Source of the DNA: Diplolepis rosae
Lineage: Eukaryota; Arthropoda; Insecta; Hymenoptera; Diplolepididae
Reading direction: 5' to 3'
Length of the DNA stretch: 64,000 nt
NCBI GenBank assembly: GCA_030998225.1
Contig: JAPYXD010000553.1
Location: forward strand, 3,162,001-3,226,000
Below the pieces are notes generated by a model, which saw only the letters and a list, made by a program, of their open reading frames with translations, made no database searches and was not told the origin of the DNA. The position numbers and the translations under genes are program-made. This document shows, piece by piece, positions 12,220-21,777 of the stretch (the first letter of the stretch is position 1; the number at the start of each line of letters is the position of its first letter).

Positions 12220-12435
12220 TTAAGAGCATGTGATACATTGCCATAAGATCAATTTAGTTTACACAGTTGTTCTTCCACAATTTTTAATTTTTCAACAAAA
12301 TAATAGTGCACAGACGTCAGTGTTAATTTTCTTTACTTCTCGGCACTATTATTTTTTTGATAAATTCAAAATTGTGGAAAAACAACTGTGTAAACTAAAT
12401 TGCTTTCAAGGTAATAAAGTATCACATACCCTTAA
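12220..12435. mobile_element. piggyBac-type MITE with TTAA ends (216 bp)
   Basis: TTAA lies at both edges (12220-12223, 12432-12435). The inner ends GAGCATGTGATAC and GTATCACATACCC are inverted repeats. Arms extend about 60 bp through tttagtttacacagttgttc and its complement. TTAA duplication is characteristic of the piggyBac superfamily. It is non-coding. The same GGGCATGTGATAC word occurs at 47207 and, beside TTAA, at 58862. Confidence 0.8.
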
Positions 12436-13379
12436 ATCAATATCTTACCAGTTCAAATGTTGAAGTCTTCTCCTTTTTTTAAGCTCAATGTTTACAGAAA
12501 TTTTTTTTGAAAATTTAAAGAAGAAAGTTGTCCGAAGCTCAATAATTTGTAATTTCTAAAATATTTGTTTGACTCACACTAGTCAGAATGTTTTAAAATC
12601 TCATTGTAATTTATGGCTGGGTTCTTGTATTTTCTTATTAAAAAAGTGATAATTCCACACTTTTCTGAAAAAAAAATAGATCAATGTTTTTCAAAAAAAC
12701 TCAAATGAATTGATTTATGTACAATAAATGCTAACTGATTTCTGAATATATTCAGCAGCTTTTCTTTTTGGGAAACTTTGTCTCATCAAAAAAATATGAA
12801 TAATTTATATTAATTTCATTAAAACTATGCCAAATGCTGCAAATAAATTATTATAAACGTTTTTCAATATTTAAAGAGAATTAAAAAAATAAAAATAAAA
12901 CTTTCTAACAAAAATTATACCTAATAAATTACTTAATTTGTTACATTTGTTACATTTTAATGTAAATATTAAAAAAAAATGTTATGTTACTTTATATTAT
13001 AATTATTGTTTCGGACAGTTTGGTTAATGTATGACTCACCAAAGTTTTCTTTAATATATCCAATCAAATATTTATTTTAATTGAATGTAAAATATTAGAT
13101 AGATTCACTAAAAAATTTGGTTCAATAAATAAACGATTTTGTTCTTTGAACAAAATTTTTAATACATAATTTTTTATTCAACGAAGTAAATCCTCGCCGC
13201 ATATTAATCATTATTTTAAGATGTTGGGGTTCTTTTAAAATAAATGGAATTAAATTAATTAAAAATGAAAACAATTATAAAATAATTAAATAATCAAAAT
13301 AAAATTCATTTAAAAAATTTGTATTCCTTATTTTACCATTGAATTTTTAAAACCAAAGTTTTCTCAAAAAAGTTCACCG

Positions 13380-13525
13380 CGCCGTGATTTTCGGTTTTGG
13401 CTAAAATCTAAGCTGGCTCGCGCTCCTTCGCTAGCAAGCTTTGCTGGGGCTCGGTTTTCAATTTCACTCGAGATTTCGGTGCTTCCGACCTTCCCCGCGA
13501 CCCGCGACTCGAGAAAGTAGTGTGC
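13380..13525. other. GC-rich patch of unknown origin
   Basis: A CG-rich stretch includes ggctcgcgctccttcgctag, cactcgagatttcggtgctt and ccccgcgacccgcgactcga. It adjoins the foldback element that starts near 13553. No open frame of note. Confidence 0.4.
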
Positions 13526-13552
13526 TCAGATAAAGTAGGAGCAGTAGGTTTG

Positions 13553-14903
13553 GTTACTGTCAATATTTTTGGTCGAAATGAGAAATTGAAATTTTGAGTT
13601 TAGAATTTAAATCCAATACTCTTACAGTCTTGCAAATGAAAATTAAATTACAGTTATTGAAATTTTACAAAAGTACAATGTAAATCAGATGAATTAATGA
13701 TACAATGATCTAAAAATAAAAGAGTTTTAAAATCGTTTGAACTCAAAATTTTTTTATTTTTCAAAGGCTTTTTTAAGGCTATAAGTGCTTTTTACAAGTG
13801 ATTAATTAAAAGCTTACAAGAAAATCATATAAGTGGACAGATTAGAAAATAATGAGGTATTGAAAATTGCTTAATAGTAATATTTCCAATTTTAAATTGA
13901 ATAAGTTGGGAATATTTAAATAAAAAGATCTACAAATAATTATAGTAGTTCCTCTTTACAAAAATTTTAATTGCAAACAATTCCAATTGTAAAATATCCT
14001 CGATTTTCAAGCGTTTTTAAAATAAATCTATATAATTTAAAGTAATTTTAGTTATATATCGAAAAAATTGAAATAGTCCCCGGACTTTAGAAAACTAGGA
14101 AATTTATTCATGGAAATCATTTCAAATTGCATTTGATGAAATATTTCAAATGAAACAATTATTTTTTGTGCCCTCTTTTGAGGATATTGTTAGAATTTCC
14201 TTTTCTCACAATTTTACTGGGAATTTTTATATAAATCAGGATCACCTTCGGTAAGTACGCTTTATTTCACTCTCTAAATCAAAATAAGTGCACTCAGAAA
14301 AAAGATTTGATTGAATCAAAGAAAATTATTTGCGAAAGACTTTCTTTGATTTAAAGAAATGATTTGTTTAAATGAAATGAAATTTGTTTAATTCAAACAT
14401 AATGTCTTTAAACGAAATAAATACTTGTTTGAATAAAATTAATTTTTCTTCAAAACAAAGAAATTAATTCAATGATATATGGTCAAAGATATAAATTGTT
14501 TGATTGAAGGCAGAAATTTATTTGATTCGAACAAATATTCATTTGGTCCAAAGATGTTTTGTTTGAATCAAAAAAATTTTGTTTCATTAAGGTAGTTTTC
14601 ATCCACGAAAAGTAAACCTCAGGCAAAAATTGATAATTTTGCCTTTAAGAATAGCAATATTATTATTGAAGGGCTATTTAAAAAAGCCTTTGAAAATTAA
14701 AAAAATTTTGATTTCAAACCAGTTTAAAACTCCTTTCATTTTTAGATCATTGTATCATTAATTCATCTGATTTACATTGTACTTTTGTAAAATTTCAATA
14801 ACTGTAATTTAATTTTCATTTGCAAGACTGTAAGAGTATTGGATTTAAATTCTAAACTCAAAATTTAAATTTCTCATTTCGACCAAAAATATTGACAGTA
14901 ACA
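13553..14903. mobile_element. Foldback element with about 220-bp terminal inverted repeats (1.35 kb)
   Basis: The left end gttactgtcaatatttttgg is mirrored by ccaaaaatattgacagtaac at the right. Complementarity runs inward about 220 bp through gatgaattaatgatacaatg and caaaggcttttttaaggct. The core includes the tttgaatcaaa-rich tract at 14290-14590. There is no transposase and no clear target duplication. Confidence 0.85.
14290..14590 (+). repeat. Low-complexity TTTGATTNAA-rich tract
   Basis: About 300 bp of imperfect words such as tttgattgaatcaaa, tttgatttaaag and tttgaatcaaaa, introduced by cactcagaaaaaa. It lies inside the foldback element. It reads like a decayed short-unit array. Confidence 0.6.
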
Positions 14904-15433
14904 ATTTTTCCCTTCATAGATGTACATTATTACTATAAGGTACAGGTAAGAATGAATATTAAATAGTTATTTCCTGTAAGTAATTATTTATTTAGTTATT
15001 TCATAAATTTCGGGTCGGCTGCAAAGTTTTTCCTACGTAAGAAAACTTGAAGCTAGGTTTCCACATTTTATCTTTAAAGGAGTGTTTTTATATTCTCATA
15101 AAATAGAATTACAAGAAAGGTAATTATGACAGAATTTATTAATTAAAAATGATTATTATTTTTAAAATTTACATAAAAATGCAATTAATTAACGTTCTGA
15201 ATTTATAATATTCAAAATCAATTGAGTGAAATCAAAGAAAGTTAAAAAATAAAACTACTTGAATACAACAGGTTATGAACCCAACCTCAAATTCTGCATT
15301 TAAATTCTACAAACAAATAGTATCGAATAAATAGTCCTTGCAGATCACACACTCGAAAGAATTATTTAACATTTCCTGAAATTCATAAAATTTATGTCAC
15401 GTCATCAACATTATTTAAGACTTTTTACAAAAT

Positions 15434-15763
15434 TTGTCAGCTGTCAAATTTTGTAAACAGAAGTCACCGGGCGAGCAGACGACGAGATGCATGAGACATC
15501 GAATCGAAGAAATCGCAGAAACTCAGAAAGTTAGGGAACGCTTGCTTTTACTTTATTTCGTACATGCTATATATAGACAAAATAAGGAGAGAGCCGAAGT
15601 CTCCCGAAGATTTTCGAGCATCTCCGTGTTTTCGAATTCAGAAGACACTGCGAGAAACACGCGTCGCCATGGAAACGGCTGAAAGTTGTGAAGAGGGCAG
15701 CACCTCGATACCCAAGAAAGAGTGATGTTCTATATATATCGTTCTCCCACTCCGAGGCCACTC
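15434..15763 (+). other. GC-balanced segment with an 82-residue open frame, function unknown
   Basis: The plus-strand frame 15434-15682 encodes a basic, Arg/Glu-rich peptide. The minus strand is also open at 15567-15770. Composition is richer in GC than the neighbours and the right edge is the 27-bp inverted repeat. I recognise no domain. It could be part of an unidentified element bounded by 10212-10238 and 15764-15790. Confidence 0.3.
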
Positions 15764-15790
15764 GCCGCATCTAGGTTTATAATATCTTTG
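15764..15790 (-). repeat. Right copy of the 27-bp exact inverted repeat
   Basis: Exact reverse complement of 10212-10238, reading gccgcatctaggtttataat then atctttg. Confidence 0.7.
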
Positions 15791-16508
15791 TTTACGTGGA
15801 GGTTTTCTACACGTAATTTACGTATATGCTGGACTTGAAGTTTTGGCGGTTGCGCAAGCTAACCTAATTTTTGTGTATCGTTCGCAAATCTTGTCATTTC
15901 CTTAATAAATGTCAAAATTATAATTTAAACATAAGTAAGGCCAATGCACGAAAATTACTTTTTTCCAGGAACAGATGCAATGCTTATATGAAATAAAATT
16001 TCAATATCATGTGAATTAAAAAGAATTTACCGTGGCTAAAATTATTTAATAGTAAAGATGGTTCACAAAAGAAATAAAAAATGTTCTTAATTTTGCACAA
16101 ATTATAATATAACTATTAAATTTAGTTTATGTCTTTTTAGTACTTTTTTTCAATGAACAATTTTTTTCTTGAGTTAGAAATCCAATGATATAGACTTTAT
16201 AAAACTATTTTTCTAAATCTCAAGACTCAACTACTGACATGTCAAAAAATTAAGTTTATAAATAAAATAAAATTTGAGTTTGAATTATTGAATATGAAAT
16301 TATTAAATATTATTAATTTATTTCAAATTAATTAGTTGAGTTCGAAATTTCTGCCACTGCCTACATTATCGGAGAATCACTAGTCGCGTATCAGATAGGA
16401 TACGTTGCCAACAGGTGTCCTCGTAGACAATTTCCAACTCTTATATCGCAAATAAATGCAAATTAAATTCAAATTTAAAGAATTTGTAATCTTCCTGTGG
16501 AAAAAAGA
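15791..16508. other. AT-rich DNA, no gene recognised
   Basis: Short frames and poly(A/T) tracts only. At about 16355-16445 the sequence is more complex but matches nothing I know. Confidence 0.5.
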
Positions 16509-16599
16509 CGCCTTCGACTGCGCTGGGATTCGAGCCCAGGTCTGGCAGTCGACCAGCAATCGAAATACCTGGGCACGAATCCCAGCGCAGTCGAAAGCG
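16509..16599. repeat. T-shaped inverted repeat of two tRNA T-arm-like modules
   Basis: Two 33-nt modules face each other (16509-16541 and 16567-16599) and are complementary except for two positions. Read outward, each is acctgggcwcgaatcccagc followed by gcagtcgaa. Each module folds alone as a 5-bp stem CTGGG/CCCAG around a 7-nt CNCGAAT loop, like a tRNA T arm and B box. The outer GACTGCG/CGCAGTC can pair like an acceptor stem. The 25-nt spacer has its own CTGG/CCAG hairpin. It is not a normal tRNA. Confidence 0.75.
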
Positions 16600-17030
16600 T
16601 TATTATTAAAGCTATCAATATTATTTTACTTTACTGTAAATAAAGGATCACTGAGAAGCTTATAAGCTTTACTTTACGTTTTTTAAAAGGGTTATCTATT
16701 TCCGTAAGGTCCTCTTGAGATGGATGATTGTTATTCCCAGAATTGTACATTTACGTCGATTTCAGTTTACAGACGTTTCTTAACATAAATAAAACAATAA
16801 TTTAGTATAAGTATAAAGCAAAGTGATCACAGCATTAACATACATTATAAAATCTGTATATTACTATAATATTTATTGAAAAGAAATTTACGCTATCCTG
16901 AATATAACATATTACAGTAGTTAATAACTCGTTTATAAGTTCTCTAGGTTTTCTATTAAAATTATTGATATTCTAGTGATTAGCAAAAGATAATAAACAA
17001 ATAAATTAATAGATTTTAATTTTTATTTAC
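16600..17030. other. AT-rich DNA, no gene recognised
   Basis: Nothing beyond short open frames. It probably includes intron of the minus-strand exon at 17035-17225. Confidence 0.4.
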
Positions 17031-17034
17031 TTAC

Positions 17035-17225
17035 CTGTGATCTAAAAGCCAATCGTAAGCACTGTTTTTTAAAATTTTGTCACACTGTAAACATTTTTCC
17101 ACAATTTTATCAGTTTCTTTTAAACACTTGAAATTCAATTCCGACCATGGGATTTTATTTGCGCATTTCATTCTTTTTCCTCCTTCAGATTTTGTCATTT
17201 TATATTTTGATTTTAATTTCGACAC
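17035..17225 (-). CDS. BED-finger-like exon, minus strand
   Basis: The minus-strand frame starts with Met at 17225 and contains KIPWSELNFKCLKETDKIVE, then KCLQCDKILKNSAYDWLLDH. It runs into CACAG|GTAAGT, a strong splice donor, at about 17035. The pattern aromatic-x-F, K-C-x2-C-x-K-x-L-(x)-H resembles a BED zinc finger, a DNA-binding domain usual at the N-terminus of hAT transposases and their domesticated derivatives. The last His is present but the rest of the finger would lie in the next exon, which I did not find. The good donor site suggests a real spliced transcript or a recently active transposon gene. Confidence 0.5.
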
Positions 17226-17388
17226 TTGCCGAATTAAGAGGAATGCAGATTCAAATTTTAACTATAATTAATTATATAAATAAACACAACAAGAGAGATT
17301 ATACATACTTTTGTAAGGTTCGCTACCTTGAATATGTAATTAACTACAGTTTTCGACGTAGAATACGTAAATCACGTAATTTACATGG

Positions 17389-17545
17389 AAAGCCTCAGGT
17401 TACGCGTAGTTTTGCAACCCTGGGCAGCATGGAGAATAGACTTAAGGAGACCAATCTCTTATGTATGAACTTCACAAAAGTTAAGTACGTTTTTGTCGGA
17501 AGTACATGGAAAAGGTACAAGAACTTCCCGATTGATGGCGCGAAT
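17389..17545 (+). repeat. Dispersed GGAGAATAGAC-AAGGAGACC repeat, copy
   Basis: It begins gcatggagaatagacttaag and continues gagaccaatctctta, then acttcacaaaa, ggaagtacatgg and aacttcccgattgatggcgc. Related copies are at 38929-39030, 39648-39735, 40297-40720, 42975-43165 and 44858-44945. The long open frame overlapping it (17147-17560) is not supported as a gene. Confidence 0.6.
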
Positions 17546-17599
17546 GCAAGTGGTGTGTGATGATCGCACCTGTGCGCTCATCTTTATTGCGGAGAGCGA

Positions 17600-18935
17600 A
17601 TAAACTAAAGGTAAAGGCGTGTTTGCAAGTCATGATTTCACCTTCTTATTTTGGCAACAATGTATGGTCACGTGACAATTTCAAATGTAAATTGTCAATC
17701 AAATTTTTAATTTAAATGGCAGAATTGTTGATCTACTGAGGAGACTTTAAAAATAAGTTAATTTTAAGGATTTGTATTTTGGAGACTACAGGTCTAGTCT
17801 GGATTATTTCATAATCTTGAAACTTTCCTTTTTCAAATATATTTAAAAGCCAAAGACTGGTATCTCGCCTCGTAAAATATTTAGTTTTAAGATTTATAAC
17901 TGTATTGCAGAGAAAAAACCTTTCTTTAGCATTTCTGTTCTAGAATCTGTGAAACATTTCTGATGACTAGACACTTTAAAGCTAAACACTTTTCCCTGAA
18001 AATTATCACATAAAATTCAAAAGCGCATGTTGTTCAACTTGCAGAGTAAATTAAAAGTAAACTCTTGACATTTTTATAGCCAAACTTACGAAAACCATGC
18101 TTTAGAATGTCTCGTCAGAAATTGGAACCAGAAATGCCTATAACAATAAAAGATTGAAAGGACTCGGCGACGGGTCATGTGTGAAAGGGCTAGCTGGACT
18201 TCGAGTTCAAGTACGGTCTAATTTATGTGACTGGACCGTCTCCACGGGTGGTGCACTAGTTTCAGAAAAAGTGCCAAGAAGGAACCGTAAGCGTAGTCGC
18301 CCACGTGATTCAAATTGGGGTAACTAAGAACCAATTAAAGAAAGTTTACTAATTCTGGGGGATGAATTCTACCAATGAATTCATAAGTAAACGCCCAAAA
18401 GGCCAAGGTTCTAGGGTGGGAAAATCATCAAAGAGAGGACCAGGGAGCAGTTTTCACACATGACGGCAGTCAGTGAGATTTCGTATTTTCGTTTGTAAAA
18501 GTCATTTTTTTCATCATATCGAATTGATAGAATCTTTTTAAACTTTAGATACGTGAATTGTTCACTATTTTCCTTATAAAATATTTAATAAAACGCTAAT
18601 ATTGAACAGTGTCTAGTTTATTTAAAATCACCCGATTTCTTATCTTTATAAGCCGGCGATTACTGAATTTAATTAAAACCGCGCAAAGTATTTAATAGAG
18701 AATTTAGTTCCGAATCAATTCTCCGACTGCGCTCTAGTTGAGTCATGACAGGTGTACAAAAATGGACCCTTCCTTCTGTTCGCTCAAAATATTCTAACAT
18801 AACCGCAAATGAAAGTTAATATTTGTAAATGTTTGTAAACATTCTTTATTTGAAGTGTAAAATTTAAAGCATTGGTGCATTTGTTACATAAAGTTATTAA
18901 TATAAAATTTTACCATGACAACCTGCATGCATGCA
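17600..18935. other. Unassigned DNA, no gene recognised
   Basis: Composition rises towards balanced at about 18160-18480, with no long open frame and no family motif. The remainder is AT-rich. Confidence 0.4.
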
Positions 18936-20265
18936 AAGCAGCCGTGTGCATCAGCCCGTATTTCACGATTCTAACTTGACCCCGTTAGTGTCCTGTAACG
19001 GTGTGCCGGTTTACGGTACTAGCTATAAGGGGCTCTAGCACCCTTTCACTTATAACCAAATATGCTGGTAAAAGCGCGGTCTGAATTACCGACGAATTCA
19101 GCGCGGAAATTCGAATCTTCAGTAGTTAGATTGTCAGTATAACGCGAATAAGTTCTAAATCTGCGTATATAGATATGCGAATAAATAAAACGTAGCTCTC
19201 CTGTCTCCAATTGCGACGTTAAATATAGTACTGCGACATTATAATCAGTAATTACGACGCAGAATTGTAAAACACGTGCAAGAATGCTAGGAATGCGAGA
19301 GATTACGTCATTGTTATGGTTATGGATGACTCATAGGGCTATTTATAGTGACAGAACGTGCCTTAATCTCCAAAACGACCGGATGTAATGTTAATAAACA
19401 TTACAAGGAATCACGATATTTGATCCTAGAGTGTTTATAAAAGTCAATCATCGGCTATGGAGAGATAGTAAAATCCCACCTAAAGGGCTTATTATAAATA
19501 TAGCTGCAGAGCGCAAAAGCGTCAGATTTTGAATCTCGAAAAGCTCCTTGAAAATATAAACCTGCGACTCATTTTACAAGAACTTAGGAATATTTCGGCT
19601 GAAATCGGACTTGTAAAAATTGTTGGTGAGTCAGGCGAGCAAAGCCTGACAGTTGATTTGTAAACAAGAGTGAAGTAACAAAACAATTATTAAACATCGA
19701 TTATAATAAACGTTGAGTGTCCTTTGAACAAGTGTAGCGGGTACTCGTTTCAACGAGTCAACGACAGCAACGAATTCCACAATCGACGAATCGAGGCCCA
19801 GCTACGCAATCGACGTAAGGGAGGAACCAACAGCAGCGCTGGGTCGTAACAGTCCTAAGTTGAATTCATAAGTTAGTTTGCCGAACCGTCACACGCAGCG
19901 CTAACTGTACAAACACTCCCTGAAAATTCACAGTAAAATAAGAAGATTTTAATATAAAAATTTTTTAAAATATATTATTCAATGCCATAAACAAATAAAG
20001 GAGATCAGCCTTTAAATATTAATATTATTTGAATATTTTAAATTAAATTTTCCCCTTTTTATTCATATTTATCTCGTACAAAAACTATTTTGAAACATTT
20101 AGCTGATATTTATATTTAAATATTAATATCTCTTTTATTCTTTTATGGCACTGAATAATAACTTTTTTCAAATTTTTATATTTAATTGTCTACATATCAC
20201 TGCATTTATAATATTTTTCTGAGGTAAAATTAAGTTGAAGAATGAAGAAAAAATGAAAAATTCTA
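18936..20265 (+). repeat. Interspersed repeat split by a solo LTR (copy 1)
   Basis: The parts outside the LTR (about 18936-18993 and 19852-20265) match, in inverse orientation, 47515-47960. Shared landmarks are cagccgtgtgcatcag, cctaagttgaattc, cgtcacacgcagcgctaact, ctgaaaattcacagta, attcaatgccataaa and aaaattaagttgaag. Non-coding. The other copy lacks the LTR and so shows the empty site. Confidence 0.8.
18990..19855 (+). mobile_element. Solo LTR (858 bp) with 4-bp target duplication GTCC
   Basis: The element at 18994-19851 begins TGTAACGGTG and ends GGTCGTAACA, a typical LTR TG...CA pair with short inverted ends. GTCC flanks it on both sides (18990-18993, 19852-19855). The paralogous repeat at 47515-47960 reads straight through ggtctcctaagttg at the corresponding place, confirming the insertion point. 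AATAAA-like signals occur inside. No gag or pol adjoins, so this is a solo LTR left by recombination, probably Gypsy-type. The superfamily is inferred. Confidence 0.8.
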
Positions 20266-20270
20266 AACAA

Positions 20271-20655
20271 CCCTAGTGAACTGGCTGAACGGTAGCTTTA
20301 CGCTGTAGCGTAAAGCTATCGTAAAACTACCGTAAAGTAGCATTATAACTCATGAATGAGGCAAAATAAACATTCAAAATGTTTTTATCCTTATTCTACG
20401 TTAAAAATAACGTTAACTGGTAATCGAAATATGCAATAATTTTATTTATTTACGCTAAAAATTAAAAAAACATAATACCTGTCATTGAAGGCAGTGCAGT
20501 GGTTCAACTTTTGTGGAACGTCTCCGCCGTTAAAGTTGACCATTGGTTGGAGTGAGACACAACTATACTTTCGTCTCACTCTAACAAATAGTCAATCCTG
20601 ACGATGAAGACAAAAAAAAGTGATGAACCACTGCACTGCCTTCAATGACAGGTAC
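20271..20655 (+). mobile_element. MITE A left arm with inserted MITE B (truncated copy)
   Basis: From ccctagtgaactggctgaac to aaaaaaacataata this matches 40823-41017. It is followed by MITE B (20477-20653), whose ends acctgtcattgaaggcagtg and cactgccttcaatgacaggt are inverted, with TA on each side. The right arm of MITE A, present at 42160-42310, is missing here. Confidence 0.8.
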
Positions 20656-20954
20656 CCGGTAAGAAGAGAAGAATTCAGAAAAATTCAGAATGTGAATTCC
20701 CATTAATACGCGAATTTTCCTCCATCTGAAGTTCCACGAACGAGTAGAAAAAAAAGCAAAATCCATTCCTTTTAATCGACTCACAAAAATGTAATTGAAG
20801 CGTATTGAGATGGATTAAAAAGTGGAAAAATACAAAGCAGAGACTAGAAGGGAATAGACCTTTTCATCTTGAATAGGAAGTTGATGTGCGCAAACGCGGC
20901 TGCCATGGTACTTCCCGCGAAATTCATAAATTAGGTCATATTTTGGATATCAAC

Positions 20955-21124
20955 ATGTGTGCTGCAAGTGTACCTTATTCAAAAATAAATTTAAAGGAGA
21001 AAGATATACCGGGTGAAATATTGCCACATAGAAAAGTGGAAAGCAACAGCAGTGAACAACTGCGAAGGTGGCTGAGTTGTCGAAAACAACCGACTACAGG
21101 AAGAAAACACGATATAATTGCAAG
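20955..21124 (+). CDS. SAP-domain-like exon
   Basis: From ATG 20955 the frame reads MCAASVPYSKINLKEKDIPG, then a spacer, then EQLRRWLSCRKQPTTGRKHD and IIAR. It meets AAG|GTGAGA, a good splice donor, at 21124/21125. The segment L-x2-W-L-x-C-R-x2-P-x-TGRK-x2-I-I-x-R fits the SAP motif (two helices around a G-(R/K)-K turn), a DNA-binding module. Insect genomes carry an expanded family with a similar 'IPG ... L+RWL.CRG...GKK..LV.RV' N-terminus, recalled but not checked. No following exon was recognised, so this is one exon of a gene or a remnant. An upstream in-frame Met at 20886 is possible but unlike the family. Confidence 0.5.
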
Positions 21125-21351
21125 GTGAGAGGTTATGTTTTCATGATGCGTGACGTTTGCTTTCTCATGTAAATATTCTATGAAAAACAATGCAATATTA
21201 TAAAAAGTTTAAAAATCAGACCGGCACTTGTAGTTTTAATGATAAAAAGTAGTATATTTGAACTAATATCTACTTTTTTTATGAAAATGGTGAAGTATTT
21301 AATTGTTAATTAGAAGGCGTTAGGTGATGTGGAAATTTATATTTAATGACT

Positions 21352-21766
21352 CTATTGAAAAATCCTATGTAGGATACCACATAAGAACTCCCATAAGATC
21401 TTACATAAGATCTTACATAAGATTCTATATAAGATCCTATGCATTTTAAAGTAATAATTTTCAACTTTACATTCTGATTCAAAATTTTCTAAATAATCTG
21501 ATCTATATTATTTTCTTTTTATAGTAAAAAATATCGTTAAAATGTATTTAGTTACTCATTAATGAAATTCTGCTGCTAGCATCCTGATAGATCAGATTAT
21601 TCAGAAAATTTTGAATTAGAATGTAAAGTTGAAAATTATTACTTTAAAATACATAGGATCTTATATAAGATCTTACACAGGATCCTATGTAGGATCTTAT
21701 GTAGGATCCTATGTAAGATCCTATATGAGATCCTATGTGATATCCTAACATAGTATTTTTCAATAG
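21352..21766. mobile_element. Foldback element built of 12-bp AGATCTTACATA-like units (415 bp)
   Basis: The outer ends ctattgaaaaatcctatgta and a near inverse, tagtatttttcaatag, bound the element. TA dinucleotides sit at 21353-21354 and 21764-21765. Each arm is an array of a near-palindromic 12-bp unit (agatcttacata and variants), then an inverted single-copy part (actttaaaat..., ttttctaaataatctgatct). The 4-residue repeats (ILHR, ILYK) in overlapping minus-strand frames are a by-product of the array. The right end is where the LINE inserted. Confidence 0.8.
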
Positions 21767-21777
21767 GGGAGTTATAA

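Noticed and set aside
16509..16599. tRNA gene
   Set aside because: It has a T-arm-like stem-loop at each end but no D arm, no U33-bearing anticodon loop and a palindromic layout. Kept as an inverted repeat.
17147..17560. 137-residue plus-strand gene
   Set aside because: It overlaps the antisense of the BED-like exon and then the dispersed repeat, and has no domain.
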